64,000 bases of DNA, from positions 1-64,000 of the forward strand of contig NZ_JABELD010000062.1 in the NCBI RefSeq assembly GCF_018853445.1. The letters are read 5' to 3'. Positions 27,518 to 38,436 of the stretch are shown here, in pieces. Under the pieces are notes generated by a model. The model did no database searches. It was not told where the DNA came from and saw only the letters and a list, made by a program, of their open reading frames with translations. Origin of the DNA: Acidithiobacillus concretivorus. Lineage in GTDB: Bacteria; Pseudomonadota; Gammaproteobacteria; Acidithiobacillales; Acidithiobacillaceae. Each line of letters opens with the position of its first letter. Position 1 is the first letter of the stretch. The position numbers and the translations under genes are program-made.

Positions 27518-28792
27518 TCAGGCCGGATGAGACATATCCACCTTGATGGCATCGTCATAAACCAGAAGCGGCTTGCCGCCACTTTCTACTACAGCAGCAT
27601 CCACCACTACTTTTTTGACGCCGGTCATGGAGGGCAGCTCATACATGGTGTCCAGTAAAATCTGCTCAAGGATGGAGCGCAAGCCACGGGCACCGGTTTT
27701 CCGCGCAAGGGCCTTTTTGGCAATGCCCTTGAGCGCCTCCGGACGGAACTCCAGGGTAACGCCCTCCAGGGAGAACATTTTCTGATATTGCTTGATCAGG
27801 GCATTTTTGGGTTCAGTGAGGATGGACATGAGCGCTTCTTCGTCCAACTCTTCCAAAAGTGCCAGAATAGGCAAACGTCCAACAAATTCGGGAATCAACC
27901 CATAGCGCACCAGATCTTCCGGTTCCAGATTCTGCATGAGCATGGCGGCAGTGGCATCTTTGTCCCGTTTTTTAAGGGGCGCATTAAAGCCCATTCCGCC
28001 TTTTTCGAGACGGGAAGAAACGGATTTTTCAAGGCCCGCAAACGCACCTCCACAGACAAACAGAATGTGGCGGGTATCCACCTGCAAAAACTCCTGCTGT
28101 GGATGTTTACGGCCTCCCTGGGGAGGAACCGAGGCGACGGTGCCTTCAATCAGTTTCAACAAGGCCTGCTGCACGCCTTCTCCCGATACGTCGCGGGTAA
28201 TGGAAGGATTTTCAGATTTGCGGGTGATCTTGTCGATTTCGTCAATATAGACGATTCCCGTCTGAGCTTTCTCGACGTCATAATCACATTTCTGCAGCAA
28301 TTTTTGAATAATGTTTTCCACATCCTCACCAACATAACCGGCTTCGGTGAGGGTCGTGGCATCGGCCATGGCAAAAGGCACGTTCAAAAGCCGTGCCAAG
28401 GTCTGGGCCAGTAGGGTCTTGCCGGATCCGGTCGGACCAATCAACAAAATATTACTTTTGTCGAGCTCTACTTCATTGTCCTTACCACCATGCTCCAGAC
28501 GTTTGTAATGATTGTAGACCGCCACGGAAAGCACTTTTTTGGCACTATCCTGACCAATCACATAATCATCCAGCGTCTTGCGTATTTCCATGGGTTTCGG
28601 AAGTTTATCCTGCTGATCACCGTGCAGATCATCCAGGATTTCGTCCTTGACAATATCATTGCACAGTTCAATGCATTCATCGCAGATGAATACCGATGGA
28701 CCGGCAATCAGTTTCCGAACTTCGTGCTGACTTTTTCCACAAAAAGAACAATACAAGGTCTTTTCGCCACTTCCCTCATGCTTTCCAGCCAT
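27518..28792 (-). CDS. clpX: ATP-dependent Clp protease, ATPase subunit ClpX
   Basis: 424 residues from ATG 28792, where AGGAG stands upstream; the open frame runs 13 codons further without a ribosome site. The N-terminal zinc-binding domain has CSFCGKS and ICDECIELC. The AAA+ domain has Walker A GPTGSGKT and Walker [11 protein letters not shown], plus the sensor region [13 protein letters not shown]. The IGF-type loop contacting ClpP lies in the [10 protein letters not shown] region. It unfolds tagged substrates for ClpP, whose gene ends 19 bases upstream. Confidence 0.98.
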   Translation of the reverse strand: MAGKHEGSGEKTLYCSFCGKSQHEVRKLIAGPSVFICDECIELCNDIVKDEILDDLHGDQQDKLPKPMEIRKTLDDYVIGQDSAKKVLSVAVYNHYKRLEHGGKDNEVELDKSNILLIGPTGSGKTLLAQTLARLLNVPFAMADATTLTEAGYVGEDVENIIQKLLQKCDYDVEKAQTGIVYIDEIDKITRKSENPSITRDVSGEGVQQALLKLIEGTVASVPPQGGRKHPQQEFLQVDTRHILFVCGGAFAGLEKSVSSRLEKGGMGFNAPLKKRDKDATAAMLMQNLEPEDLVRYGLIPEFVGRLPILALLEELDEEALMSILTEPKNALIKQYQKMFSLEGVTLEFRPEALKGIAKKALARKTGARGLRSILEQILLDTMYELPSMTGVKKVVVDAAVVESGGKPLLVYDDAIKVDMSHPA

Positions 28793-28811
28793 AGCTGTTC
28801 TCCTGCCTGTT

Positions 28812-29459
28812 TCAGGCGGTCTCGTCATCACCGCGATGGGTAATCACGGCATCCACGAGATGATAGGTTTGGGCCTCTTCGGCCGACATGAAAAAATCCC
28901 GGTCGAGATCCTGCTCAATGCGTTCACGACTCTGTCCAGTATGGTGGACCAGAATATCGTTGAGTCGTTCACGAATGCGCAGAATTTCTTTGGTGTGAAT
29001 TTCGATATCATGCGCCTGCCCCTGGAAACCACCGGAAGGCTGATGCAACATGATTCTGGCGTTGGGTAATGCGTAGCGTTTGCCTTCCGCACCAGCGGCG
29101 AGCAGTACGGCACCCATACTGGCGGCCTGTCCAATACAGACCGTGCTCACCTTGGGACGGATGAACTGCATGGTATCATAAATAGCCATACCCGCCGTCA
29201 CCGAACCACCCGGGCTATTGATATACAAAGCAATATCCTTGTCAGGATTTTCCGCTTCCAGAAAAAGCAGCTGGGCTACCACCAGGTTGGCCATCATGTC
29301 TTCTACCTGACCCACCATGAAAATAACCCGTTCTTTTAGCAGGCGGGAATAAATATCATAAGACCGCTCACCACGACCCGTTTGTTCCACCACAATCGGA
29401 ACATATCCCAAACCCTGGGGGACGGACGTAACTGGATCTCCTGCTTGTTTCCACATCAT
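28812..29459 (-). CDS. clpP: ATP-dependent Clp protease, proteolytic subunit
   Basis: 215 residues from ATG 29459 with GAGGAG upstream; the longer open frame is not needed. The catalytic triad is seen in [12 protein letters not shown] (Ser), [10 protein letters not shown] (His) and the following [12 protein letters not shown] (Asp). Tetradecameric serine protease partner of ClpX. It lies 49 bases after tig. Confidence 0.98.
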   Translation of the reverse strand: MMWKQAGDPVTSVPQGLGYVPIVVEQTGRGERSYDIYSRLLKERVIFMVGQVEDMMANLVVAQLLFLEAENPDKDIALYINSPGGSVTAGMAIYDTMQFIRPKVSTVCIGQAASMGAVLLAAGAEGKRYALPNARIMLHQPSGGFQGQAHDIEIHTKEILRIRERLNDILVHHTGQSRERIEQDLDRDFFMSAEEAQTYHLVDAVITHRGDDETA

Positions 29460-29508
29460 TGCTGCTCCTCGATTAAGGGACGCTGCCACCTTCGTCTGAA
29501 TGCCCGAT

Positions 29509-30786
29509 TTACGCCGCTGGGGTTGCCGGAGAACGGCCAATCAACTGATTAAAGTTCACCGACTCTTCGGTCACTTTAACACGCTCCAGAAGCCATGCCA
29601 CCACTTTATCCTCCAGCACCATGGCTTCTGCCTGTTCCAGCTGCTCCGGTTTGCTGCGATACCAGGCCACAAACTGGTCGGGATCCTCATATTGCTCGGC
29701 CATGTCGCGAATGACTTGCGTCACCTCGGCAGAACTGGCCTGCAGTTTTTCCCGACGCACGACTTCACTGAGGACCAGACCCAGCACTACCCGGCGCCTG
29801 GAGATGTTTTCCAGGTCTTCAGCAGCACTGGCATTGGGGTCTTTCTGCAATTGTTCCAGTTCCTGGGCCAACATTTGTTTGGGCAGGTCTGGCTGGTTGC
29901 TTTCGACCACCAGATCCAGCAGTTGCGATTTCACCTGGGCATGACTCAGTCTTTGGGCTTCGCGTTCCAGATTCTCTTTGACCTCCTGACGCAGGACCGC
30001 GACATCGCCGTCTTCGATACCCAGCGCCAGAGCAAATTCGGTGTTTAATTCGGGCAACTGTGCTTCAGCCACTTCCTTGACCTGGAGATGAAATTCGGCA
30101 TTTTTGCCCGCCAATTCTGCCACATGATAATCCGCAGGAAACTGTACCGAAACGCTTTTTTCTTCACCGGCAGAAAGCCCGATAAGGCCTTGTTCAATAT
30201 CAGGCAGCAGCCGCCCAGCACCCAGAACTACCTGATAATCCACCACATCGCCACCGGGCATGGGTTCGCCATCCATAAGTCCCTGGAAATCTACCGTAAC
30301 CCGGTCTTCATTTTGTGCCGCACGCTCGGTTTTAACATAAAAACGGCGCTGCTGGCGCATGATATCAATCGTGGCATCTACATCACTTTCCGTCACGACG
30401 GCACTCTTTCGAATCACCGTAGCCGTGGGAATTTGGGGCTCGAATTCAGGATAGACTTCAACAACCGCCGTAAACACGAAGTCTTCTCCGCGCCCGCCTT
30501 TTTCAACCTGCACTTCGGGACGCCCTACGGGACGCAGGGATTGTTCACGCACAGCCTGGGAATAGCGCTCGTTAATCAGCTGGTCAAAGGTTTCCATGAG
30601 GGCATCTGAACCATAATGGCGTTCAACAATAGCCAATGGTGCCTTGCCCGGCCGAAATCCCGGAAACCGCGCTGAGCGGGCCTTATTGCGTAAACGTTGC
30701 GTGACACCATTTTCCACCTCACTGGCAGGAATGGTCACATGAATGTGGCGTTCCAGAGGCGCAGCCTCCGGTGTAGAAATTTGCAT
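29509..30786 (-). CDS. tig: Trigger factor
   Basis: 425 residues from ATG 30786, where AAGGA stands 7 bases upstream; the ATG seven codons earlier has no ribosome site. It has the ribosome-binding domain with the signature region [12 protein letters not shown], a central FKBP-type isomerase domain (about 150-245; [31 protein letters not shown]) and a helical C-terminal chaperone domain. It binds nascent chains at the ribosome exit. First gene of the tig-clpP-clpX-lon series. Confidence 0.96.
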   Translation of the reverse strand: MQISTPEAAPLERHIHVTIPASEVENGVTQRLRNKARSARFPGFRPGKAPLAIVERHYGSDALMETFDQLINERYSQAVREQSLRPVGRPEVQVEKGGRGEDFVFTAVVEVYPEFEPQIPTATVIRKSAVVTESDVDATIDIMRQQRRFYVKTERAAQNEDRVTVDFQGLMDGEPMPGGDVVDYQVVLGAGRLLPDIEQGLIGLSAGEEKSVSVQFPADYHVAELAGKNAEFHLQVKEVAEAQLPELNTEFALALGIEDGDVAVLRQEVKENLEREAQRLSHAQVKSQLLDLVVESNQPDLPKQMLAQELEQLQKDPNASAAEDLENISRRRVVLGLVLSEVVRREKLQASSAEVTQVIRDMAEQYEDPDQFVAWYRSKPEQLEQAEAMVLEDKVVAWLLERVKVTEESVNFNQLIGRSPATPAA

Positions 30787-30859
30787 GAACTGATCCTTGT
30801 TTTTCATTTTGTCTAAGCCTAAACACCCATCATAAACTCAAGCCCGCCGCCCCTCAAGG

Positions 30860-31447
30860 TCAGCGCAGCCCCCGACTGCCCGGTTTCACCGGGACACCAC
30901 CCGCCGCGCAGAGCGGACAATCTTCAGCGGACCAGGTCCGCACCGGCAAACGCAGGAGTGGGTAAAACGGAATACCATCAAAATCCTGGAAGCCCGCGCT
31001 ACGGTCAATAATCGCAGAACTCGCCAACAGCTTGCCTCCGGCTGCCTCTACTGCAGCTATGCATTCACGGGTCGAGCCACCTGTCGTAGTAATATCTTCA
31101 ACAACCAATACCCCTTCACCTGGAGATAAAGCAAAGCCCCGGCGCAGGACCATCTGGCCATTTTCACGTTCAGTAAAAAGACTGCGTACCCCCAGGGCTC
31201 TGGCACATTCATAAGAAACCAACACGGCACCCATGGCGGGTCCCACAACACAACGGATCTGCTTCCTGATGGCTTCTGGAATACCGGCAACCATCGCGGC
31301 ACAGAGCCGTTCTGCATGTTCTGGATTCTGCAACACTTTTGCGGATTGCAAGTAGGTATCGCTGTGCAAGCCAGAGGACAATAAAAAATGTCCTTGTAAC
31401 AAGGCACCATCATTTTTGTATAAATCCACTACTTCATCTGCTGTCAC
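30860..31447 (-). CDS. pyrE: Orotate phosphoribosyltransferase
   Basis: 195 residues from GTG 31447 with GGAG about a dozen bases upstream. The PRPP-binding motif is VLVVEDITTTGGSTRE. The C-terminus CPLCAAGGVPVKPGSRG is the cysteine-containing tail of the longer bacterial PyrE form. It makes OMP from orotate. pyrF, which handles the next step, lies 44 bases upstream on the same strand. Confidence 0.96.
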   Translation of the reverse strand: MTADEVVDLYKNDGALLQGHFLLSSGLHSDTYLQSAKVLQNPEHAERLCAAMVAGIPEAIRKQIRCVVGPAMGAVLVSYECARALGVRSLFTERENGQMVLRRGFALSPGEGVLVVEDITTTGGSTRECIAAVEAAGGKLLASSAIIDRSAGFQDFDGIPFYPLLRLPVRTWSAEDCPLCAAGGVPVKPGSRGLR

Positions 31448-31491
31448 TGAGTTTGTTTCTCCATTAGTCTGATTTTATAAAATGGGACACC

Positions 31492-32190
31492 TTATCCCGC
31501 GCAAGCAGCCAACAGGGCAGACAAAGCTTCTGCCGGATCCGGCGCTGCAGTAATGGGGCGACCAATGACCAGATAGTCTGAACCCGCCGCCAGTGCTGCT
31601 CCAGGCGTCATGGTCCGCTTCTGATCATCAGCGCCATACTGGGCGGGACGGATACCGGGGGTCACCAGACAAAACTCCGGATGCAATTGTTTGAGCCGGG
31701 AAGCTTCCTGCGCAGAACAGACCAGTCCATCCAGACCGGCTTCTGCACTGAGCGCGGCCAACCTTTCTACCTGAAGCTCAACAGGGTCTTGCACACCCAG
31801 CTGCATCAAGGCATTTGCATCCAGACTGGTTAATACTGTCACCGCAATCAGCAGCGGCTGATGCCCGGAAGCCGTCACGCCATCAATAGCCTCCCGCGCG
31901 GCTTCCAGCATCGCTTTACCCCCACTGGCATGCACATTGAGCATCCATACCCCCAAGCGGGCGGCAACCTGACAGGCCTTGGCCACCGTCTGCGGAATAT
32001 CATGAAATTTGAGATCCAGAAACACCTCAAAGCCCCTGTTTTGAAGTTGTTCAACTACTTTGGGTCCAGATGCTGTAAAGAGTTCCTTGCCCACTTTGAC
32101 CCGACATTGGCGGGGATCCAAAAGTTCGACCATGGCTAGTGCTGCTGTCATATCTGCATAATCCAGCGCGACAATAAGTGGTGATTTCAC
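31492..32190 (-). CDS. pyrF: Orotidine 5'-phosphate decarboxylase
   Basis: 232 residues from GTG 32190; the longer open frame extends into lapB and is not used. The start overlaps the lapB stop as GTGA, with GGAG upstream. Catalytic Lys and Asp lie in [12 protein letters not shown], and the C-terminal phosphate-binding segment is [13 protein letters not shown]. It makes UMP. lapB-pyrF order is common in gammaproteobacteria. Confidence 0.97.
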   Translation of the reverse strand: MKSPLIVALDYADMTAALAMVELLDPRQCRVKVGKELFTASGPKVVEQLQNRGFEVFLDLKFHDIPQTVAKACQVAARLGVWMLNVHASGGKAMLEAAREAIDGVTASGHQPLLIAVTVLTSLDANALMQLGVQDPVELQVERLAALSAEAGLDGLVCSAQEASRLKQLHPEFCLVTPGIRPAQYGADDQKRTMTPGAALAAGSDYLVIGRPITAAPDPAEALSALLAACAG

Positions 32191-33347
32191 AGCTTTTCCT
32201 CTCCTGAAAAGACACCCCACTGGCGACAACTGGGGCAGCGCCAGTAATACTGCGTACTTTGATAACCACAAGACTGACAATGAAACAGTTGGGGTTCCAG
32301 TTGCCACTGACGCACGGCCAAGACCATTTTTTCGATCAGCTCCGCTTCGGGTGCGTTCGGGTCCATGCTTAACAACAGCTGAAACACCCTAAGATCAGGT
32401 TTTTTGATCAGAATATGCCGCAAAAAAGTACTGGCAGCCGCTTGCCCCTCTATCTTCTGCAAAGCTTCTGCCAGGCGTTTTATGGCCAGCGGCGAACTAC
32501 AGTGAGCCTGCAAACGCTGCAAGTGACCTGACTGCTGGCTTCCCATGTGCTGCAAAACCTGCAGAAAGGGCTCCAGCACCAGTAAAATCGTCGAGTCGGT
32601 AGGTAGTGCCAGCAATCTATTCCAGTATTTGAGGGCACCCTGCCAATCTTTTTTGTCAAAAGCCAGACGCCCGGCAATCATCAGGGCGCGGGGATTGTCG
32701 GGCACTTCCCGGCGCGCGGCATTCAGATACTTTTGTGCTTGGGAGTAATCTTCACTGCGCAGCGATTCTTCTGCCAGCTCGCCGTACAACAAGGCAATTA
32801 CCGTTTGCTGTGCGGACATTCCTGATTGGAGCAAACGCTTGCGAATGGCAATGGAGGAAGCCCACTCACTACCTAATTCATAGAGTTCAGCCAACGTGGC
32901 GAGCCCTTCGGTATGCGCAGGCTGACTTTCGAGCAGCTCTTTGAGAATACTTTCTGCCCGATCCAAAATACCGGCTTTCAAATAATCGCGGGCAATTTCA
33001 AACAGCACACTTTGCCTTAACCCCTCAACCAGGGCAGGCTGCTCCAGTAAGTACTGATGTACCCGCAATGCCCTTTCCAGCTCGCCACGTCGTCGAAACT
33101 GACGGCCCAAGGCCAGGAGTATATCGACACTTTCCGGGTGCTGGCGCAAGGCTTCCAGAAAAACCTCTACCGCTTCGTCCTGACGTTCACTCAGAAGATA
33201 ATTCAGGCCCTGAATATAAACCTGAGGGATGGCTTTGCTAGCTGGCTCTTTTTGGGTACGTCCCAGCCAGAAACCCAGCAGGGCGGCAAAGCCTGATACT
33301 ATCCCCAGGACGAGGACAACCGCAGAATCCACGCCCAGAATGGTCAA
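32187..33347 (-). CDS. lapB: Lipopolysaccharide assembly protein B (TPR/rubredoxin protein)
   Basis: 386 residues starting at TTG 33347, immediately after the ihfB stop; a GTG at 33332 is the alternative. One N-terminal membrane segment ([21 protein letters not shown]), a run of tetratricopeptide repeats (about 40-330), and a rubredoxin-like zinc ribbon at the end: CQSCG and CPSCRQWG. In E. coli LapB controls LpxC stability through FtsH and so LPS amount. Confidence 0.94.
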   Translation of the reverse strand: MTILGVDSAVVLVLGIVSGFAALLGFWLGRTQKEPASKAIPQVYIQGLNYLLSERQDEAVEVFLEALRQHPESVDILLALGRQFRRRGELERALRVHQYLLEQPALVEGLRQSVLFEIARDYLKAGILDRAESILKELLESQPAHTEGLATLAELYELGSEWASSIAIRKRLLQSGMSAQQTVIALLYGELAEESLRSEDYSQAQKYLNAARREVPDNPRALMIAGRLAFDKKDWQGALKYWNRLLALPTDSTILLVLEPFLQVLQHMGSQQSGHLQRLQAHCSSPLAIKRLAEALQKIEGQAAASTFLRHILIKKPDLRVFQLLLSMDPNAPEAELIEKMVLAVRQWQLEPQLFHCQSCGYQSTQYYWRCPSCRQWGVFSGEEKL

Positions 33348-33650
33348 TCAGGCTTTGCCGGATGTATTCTCCGGATAATCGACCTGCTCACGCAGTTCCT
33401 TACCCGGTTTGAAGTGTGGAACCCGCTTTTCCGGCACCATGACCGATTCGCCGGTCTTGGGATTACGCCCCTGTTTAGCAGGACGTACATGCATGGAAAA
33501 GCTGCCAAAGCCACGAATTTCAATGCGCTCACCTTCAGCAAGTGCATCACTGAGGTAATCCAGCATATGGCGGGTGGCCATTTCAATATCACGCACACTG
33601 AGCTGCGGGTATTGGGCGCTGATGTTTTTGATCAATTCAGATTTAGTCAT
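33348..33650 (-). CDS. ihfB: Integration host factor, beta subunit
   Basis: 100 residues from ATG 33650; a TTG six codons upstream is not favoured. HU/IHF fold with [18 protein letters not shown] at the start, [20 protein letters not shown] containing the beta-arm with the conserved proline, and a GKELREQV tail. It bends DNA as a heterodimer with IhfA, which is not in the window. It follows rpsA after a terminator, and lapB follows without a gap. Confidence 0.97.
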   Translation of the reverse strand: MTKSELIKNISAQYPQLSVRDIEMATRHMLDYLSDALAEGERIEIRGFGSFSMHVRPAKQGRNPKTGESVMVPEKRVPHFKPGKELREQVDYPENTSGKA

Positions 33651-33727
33651 GATTTTTAGCTTCTTCAAATAAGCACTGATTGGAAAACTATGAAAACGTC
33701 AGACGGTAAGAACTTCGGCCTGACGCC

Positions 33728-33773
33728 TAAAAAAGTGGCTCCCCGGATACTCAATAAGGGCATCCGAGGAGCC
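33728..33773 (-). terminator. Rho-independent terminator of rpsA
   Basis: Arms at 33737-33748 and 33762-33773 (GGCTCC and CGGAT with one mismatch) form a GC-rich stem. On the minus strand a six-T run follows at 33729-33734. It lies 10 bases after the rpsA stop and separates rpsA from ihfB. Confidence 0.85.
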
Positions 33774-33782
33774 GTCTTACAA

Positions 33783-35495
33783 CTAACCCTCTTCTTCCTG
33801 CTTACGCTTGAGCTGCTCTTTAATCAGGTCACCCAGACTGGTGGTGCCTGTTGCCGCGCTGCGGGCATACTGCTGGGTAGCAGCAGCCTGTTCTTCAGCA
33901 CTTGGAGCTACGGCCACATCACGCGCTTTGGTACTCAGGGTCAAGGTGCGGTTTTTACGATCTACGGCGGCAATGGCCACCTCAATCTTGTCACCTGCTG
34001 CCAGGGTCTGGCCCTTATTCAACTCACGTTGCGGCAGGTGGCCTTCAACCCCTTCACCCAGGCGAATTTCTGCGCCACGACCATCTACGGAAATGACTTC
34101 ACCTTCTACCAGCGCGCCCTTTTCATTGGCGACGACAAACTGAATGAAAGGATCCGTTTCCATCTGCTTGATGCCAAGGCTGATACGTTCACGTTCCGGA
34201 TCAATGCTGAGCACCACGGCTTCCAGCGTATCGCCTTTCTTGAAATCACGCACAGCTTCTTCACCGGTACGATCCCAGGCAAGGTCGGAGAGATGAATCA
34301 GGCCGTCAATTCCACCATCCAGACCCACAAATACACCAAAGTCGGTGATGCTCTTGATCTGGCCGGAGACCCGATCGCCTTTCTGGAAGTTCTGGGCAAA
34401 ATCATCCCATGGATTAGGCAGACACTGTTTGATACCCAGAGAAATACGGCGACGCTCTTCATCAATATCAAGAATCATCACCTCTACTTCCTGACTGACA
34501 TGCAGAGCCTTGGCCGGGTTAATGTTCTTGTTGGTCCAGTCGATTTCGGAAACGTGCACCAGACCTTCCACGCCCTCTTCGATTTCAACGAAGGCACCAT
34601 AATCGGTGACATTGGTGACCTTACCGAAAATGCGGGTGGATTCAGGGTAACGACGGGCAATATCACGCCACGGATCTTCACCCAACTGCTTCATGCCCAG
34701 AGAAATACGACCTCTTTCGCGGTCGAACTTGAGGACCAGGACACGCACTTCGCCACCAACGGTAACCACTTCGCTGGGATGCTTGACGCGACGCCAACCC
34801 ATATCCGTAATATGCAGCAGACCGTCAATTCCGCCCAGATCAATAAATGCACCATAATCGGTCAGGTTTTTCACCACACCGTCGAGAATGGCACCTTCCT
34901 GGATGCTTTCCAGCAACACGCCACGTTCAGCGCTTTGTTCCTGCTCAACCACGGCGCGACGAGACACCACCACGTTATTACGCTTGCGATCCAGTTTGAT
35001 GATTTTCATCTCGAGGTCTTTACCTTCGAGATAAGCCACATCACGCACCGGACGGACATCCACCAATGAACCCGGCAGGAAGGCACGAACACCATCAATG
35101 CTGACGGTGAAACCACCCTTGACCTTACCGGTCAGGAAGCCATGTACTACTTCATTGTCATTGAAAGATTTTTCCAGATCGACCCAGGTCTTGGCACGAC
35201 GGGCTTTTTCACGCGACAGACGGGTTTCACCCATGCCATCTTCGACCAACTCCAGACAGACCTCAACCGAGTCACCGACCTTGACTTCGATTTCACCCTC
35301 GGCGTTGCGAAACTGCTCGGCAGGAATGGGTCCTTCGGATTTAAGGCCGACATCGACGATGACAAAATCATTATCCACGCGGGTGACAATGCCGGTAAGC
35401 AACTCACCAGGCTTCAGACCCTGGGTACTCTGGCTTTCTTCAAACATCTCGGCAAAACTGGGTTCAACAAGCATTTCAGCGTTAGGGGTGGTCAT
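33783..35495 (-). CDS. rpsA: 30S ribosomal protein S1
   Basis: 570 residues from ATG 35495. Six S1 RNA-binding repeats can be followed, for example [61 protein letters not shown] and [20 protein letters not shown], the last ones closest to each other. It binds mRNA at the ribosome. It follows cmk after 80 bases, as in most gammaproteobacteria, and has its own terminator. Confidence 0.98.
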   Translation of the reverse strand: MTTPNAEMLVEPSFAEMFEESQSTQGLKPGELLTGIVTRVDNDFVIVDVGLKSEGPIPAEQFRNAEGEIEVKVGDSVEVCLELVEDGMGETRLSREKARRAKTWVDLEKSFNDNEVVHGFLTGKVKGGFTVSIDGVRAFLPGSLVDVRPVRDVAYLEGKDLEMKIIKLDRKRNNVVVSRRAVVEQEQSAERGVLLESIQEGAILDGVVKNLTDYGAFIDLGGIDGLLHITDMGWRRVKHPSEVVTVGGEVRVLVLKFDRERGRISLGMKQLGEDPWRDIARRYPESTRIFGKVTNVTDYGAFVEIEEGVEGLVHVSEIDWTNKNINPAKALHVSQEVEVMILDIDEERRRISLGIKQCLPNPWDDFAQNFQKGDRVSGQIKSITDFGVFVGLDGGIDGLIHLSDLAWDRTGEEAVRDFKKGDTLEAVVLSIDPERERISLGIKQMETDPFIQFVVANEKGALVEGEVISVDGRGAEIRLGEGVEGHLPQRELNKGQTLAAGDKIEVAIAAVDRKNRTLTLSTKARDVAVAPSAEEQAAATQQYARSAATGTTSLGDLIKEQLKRKQEEEG

Positions 35496-35575
35496 AAATT
35501 TCAATAGGCCTCATGTACCGGGAGCACCGTGGGTGTCCCTTTTGATTACTGCTCAATGCCATATCAATGGCGGTT

Positions 35576-36256
35576 TCAATTCTCCCGCAACGCGGTTTTT
35601 ACCCACGCCTGCAAGACCGTATAGGTTTCGACGACTGTTTGCGCACTGGTATCCAAAATTCGGGCATCCGCAGCGGGCCGAAGCGGCGCGACGCTGCGTT
35701 GTTGATCTCGGGCATCCCGTTCTGCAATTTCCGCCACAACGCCCGCGAGATTAGCACTAATCCCCTGTTCCATCAACTGATTGAGGCGTCTTTTACCGCG
35801 CTCTTCGGCACTGGCGGTCAAAAAAACCTTCAGCACCGCTTCCGGGAAAACCACTGTACCCATATCCCGGCCATCGGCTACCAGACCCGGAGCCTGGGCA
35901 AAGTCTCTTTGCCGCTGCAACAAGGCCGTACGCAGCGCCGGAATAACAGCAATTTGCGATGTCAGGGCGCTAATAGATGGGGTACGAATAGCCTCGTCCA
36001 CTGGTTCATCGTGCAGCAGCACCAGAGTCTGGTTGCCATCCCCCCGAAAACGCAAGGGCAATTCCAGCGCCAGCTGAACCAGGCCCGCCTCATCATCTTT
36101 GGCAATTCCTGATCGATCTGCCGCCAACGCCAAGGCACGATAAATAGCCCCGCTGTCCAGCAAGTGCCAGCCGAGATCATGCGCCAGCATGCGTCCCAAT
36201 GTTCCTTTACCCACACCGCCCGGACCATCCAGAGTCACTACGGGAATCAGGCTCAT
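35576..36256 (-). CDS. cmk: Cytidylate kinase
   Basis: 226 residues from ATG 36256, overlapping the aroA stop in ATGA. The P-loop is LDGPGGVGKGTLGRML; VADGRDMGTVVFPEA and RGKRRLNQLMEQG are typical of bacterial CMP kinase. It phosphorylates CMP and dCMP. It is coupled to aroA upstream and precedes rpsA. Confidence 0.97.
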   Translation of the reverse strand: MSLIPVVTLDGPGGVGKGTLGRMLAHDLGWHLLDSGAIYRALALAADRSGIAKDDEAGLVQLALELPLRFRGDGNQTLVLLHDEPVDEAIRTPSISALTSQIAVIPALRTALLQRQRDFAQAPGLVADGRDMGTVVFPEAVLKVFLTASAEERGKRRLNQLMEQGISANLAGVVAEIAERDARDQQRSVAPLRPAADARILDTSAQTVVETYTVLQAWVKTALREN

Positions 36257-37557
36257 GCGGCGAAAACCTCCAGGTTCAGTCCGGCCTGACGAGCCAGCGC
36301 CGGAAAACCGGGGAAAGATGTGGCGACATTGGCACAATCCAATATTTCAATATTTCCGGAGGCTACCTGCCCGGCCATGGCAAAAGCCATGGCAATGCGA
36401 TGATCGCCATGACTATCGACCTGCCCGCCACAGAAAGTGGAAGGTGTAATTATCGCTCCGTCAGGCCGCTCTTCCACCGCCACGCCCAAAGCCCGTAAAC
36501 CGGCAGCCATCACGGCAATGCGATCACTTTCCTTCACCCGCAATTCTTCAGCTCCGGAAATGATACTGGGTGTTTTTGCACAGGCGGCGGCGATAAACAG
36601 GGCCGGAAATTCATCAATGGCCAAAGGCACCAAATGGGGAGGAACCTCAATGCCTTGCAGTGGGGCATAACGTACCCGGATATCCGCCACCGGCTCACCA
36701 CCAATTTCGCGCAGAGCCGTCAAATCAATCCGCGCGCCCATCCGGGTGAGAATTTCAATGATTCCGGTGCGGGTGGGATTAATGCCTACCCCCTCAAGCA
36801 GCAGATCCGACCCCGGGGTGATACTGGCACCCAACAGAAAAAAAGCTGCCGAAGAAATATCGCCGGGTACCTGGATACGTTGCCCGGTGAGCTGACCGCC
36901 ACCTTCCAGGCAGGCACGATTTTCCTGTCGGGATACCGCATAGCCGAAACCTTTCAACATGCGTTCACTATGATCCCGGGTAGGTGCCGGTTCGGTGACG
37001 CAGGTTTCACCCTGGGCATATAAACCCGCCAATAATACGGCGGATTTCACCTGGGCGCTGGCAACCGGCATATCATAATGCATCCCCTGCAAGGGTTTTC
37101 CATGAATATGCAGCGGTGCTTTTCCGTCTTGTGCCTGAATATCGGCCCCCATGGCCAAGAGCGGCTTCAAAACCCGGCCCATGGGTCGCTTCTGCAAACT
37201 GGAATCACCCACCAGGGTGCTAGCAAAAGTCTGCCCGGCCAACACCCCGGACAGGAGACGCATAGCCGTGCCTGAGTTACCACAATCCAGCGGGACTTGT
37301 GGTGCTTTCAGGCCATGCAACCCCACTCCATGAATGCGCAGGTGGCCATTTTCCGGACCGTCCATATGGACCCCCATGGCCCGAAATGCAGCAATGGTCG
37401 CCAGTACATCTTCGCCCTCCAAGAGCCCCTCTACTTCGGTCACTTTTTCGGCGAGGGCACCAAGTATGACCGAGCGATGGGAAATGGACTTGTCTCCCGG
37501 AACAGGGAAGCGGCCTTTGAGCGCATGGCCAGGTCTAACGATGTAGCGGGTAGTCAT
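36253..37557 (-). CDS. aroA: 3-phosphoshikimate 1-carboxyvinyltransferase (EPSP synthase)
   Basis: 434 residues. The N-terminus VPGDKSISHRSVILGALAEK and the segment LDCGNSGTAMRLLSG are the substrate-binding motifs, with LRVKESDRIAVMAAGLRALG and DHRIAMAFAMAG further on. It joins phosphoenolpyruvate to shikimate 3-phosphate. The alanine in GNSGTAMR and the overall form fit the glyphosate-insensitive class II pattern only loosely, so I make no resistance claim. Overlaps tyrA and cmk by ATGA at each end. Confidence 0.97.
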   Translation of the reverse strand: MTTRYIVRPGHALKGRFPVPGDKSISHRSVILGALAEKVTEVEGLLEGEDVLATIAAFRAMGVHMDGPENGHLRIHGVGLHGLKAPQVPLDCGNSGTAMRLLSGVLAGQTFASTLVGDSSLQKRPMGRVLKPLLAMGADIQAQDGKAPLHIHGKPLQGMHYDMPVASAQVKSAVLLAGLYAQGETCVTEPAPTRDHSERMLKGFGYAVSRQENRACLEGGGQLTGQRIQVPGDISSAAFFLLGASITPGSDLLLEGVGINPTRTGIIEILTRMGARIDLTALREIGGEPVADIRVRYAPLQGIEVPPHLVPLAIDEFPALFIAAACAKTPSIISGAEELRVKESDRIAVMAAGLRALGVAVEERPDGAIITPSTFCGGQVDSHGDHRIAMAFAMAGQVASGNIEILDCANVATSFPGFPALARQAGLNLEVFAA

Positions 37558-38435
37558 TCAGGAAGCACCGGTGGAAAATGAAATTGTTGGCGAACCGTTT
37601 TGCCACGTGCCAGCCAGGACTGCAGATCAGGCGTGGCTTCGTCCACCAGAAATTGTTCGGCCAGTCTTAAGTTCTGTTGGAGTTGTTGCAGTTGCTGACG
37701 CACTGCCTGCTGGTTTTCCAGCAGAATTTCGGCCCAAAGTGCGGGGTTGGAATCGACAATCCGCGAGAAATCACGCAAACCGCCACCCGCCAAGTTTTCC
37801 AGACCGGGAAACTGCGACTCCAGTCCGGCCAAATAAATAAATGCCAACAAATGCGGCAGATGACTGGTAGCTGCCAGCGCTGCATCGTGCGCCTGGGGCG
37901 ACATTTCCTGCACCTCGGCACCCAAGGCCATCCAGAACTGCCGGACTTTGCCCAGCGCCAGCGCATCCGTCCGACCTGGCAGCGGCGTAAGAACCACCTG
38001 AGCAGCCCGATACAAGTCTTCACGCGCCGCCCGAAAGCCAGTCATTTCACTGCCGACCACCGGATGGCCCGGCACAAAGCGCGTCCCGAAAATTTCCGTA
38101 GCCCGGCAGGTAATAGTATTTTTGGTACTGGCCACATCGGTTATTACCGCAGCAGGATCTGCCCAGCGCGCAACTTCCGGAAGCTGGGCCAGTAATACTT
38201 TGGGCGGCGTGGCCAGCAGGATCAGATCGGCATCTACCAACACCTCCGGCAACTGATGCCCCAGTACAATCCGCCAAGGTTCTGCGCTGGACTGCTGAGA
38301 GGCTACGGCAGCGGCACTGGGCAACGCGGCATGAATATGACCTTCATACCCCACAGCGCGCAAGGCCTTGGCAACACTGCCACCCATCAGCCCGAGGCCC
38401 ACTATGGCCACTCGCTGAAAGGGAATCTCCGGCAT
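37554..38435 (-). CDS. tyrA: Prephenate dehydrogenase
   Basis: 293 residues. The NAD(P)-binding motif is VAIVGLGLMGGSVAKALRA; family segments ITDVASTKNTI, FVPGHPVVGSEMTG and ALAATSHLPHLLAF follow. It makes 4-hydroxyphenylpyruvate (or tyrosine from arogenate) for tyrosine synthesis. In Pseudomonas tyrA and aroA are fused; here they are separate genes coupled through ATGA. Confidence 0.95.
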   Translation of the reverse strand: MPEIPFQRVAIVGLGLMGGSVAKALRAVGYEGHIHAALPSAAAVASQQSSAEPWRIVLGHQLPEVLVDADLILLATPPKVLLAQLPEVARWADPAAVITDVASTKNTITCRATEIFGTRFVPGHPVVGSEMTGFRAAREDLYRAAQVVLTPLPGRTDALALGKVRQFWMALGAEVQEMSPQAHDAALAATSHLPHLLAFIYLAGLESQFPGLENLAGGGLRDFSRIVDSNPALWAEILLENQQAVRQQLQQLQQNLRLAEQFLVDEATPDLQSWLARGKTVRQQFHFPPVLPE

Positions 38436-38436
38436 C

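Noticed and set aside
33690-35069. 459-codon open frame on the plus strand opposite rpsA
   Set aside because: rpsA is unmistakable; the long antisense frame follows from its codon bias.
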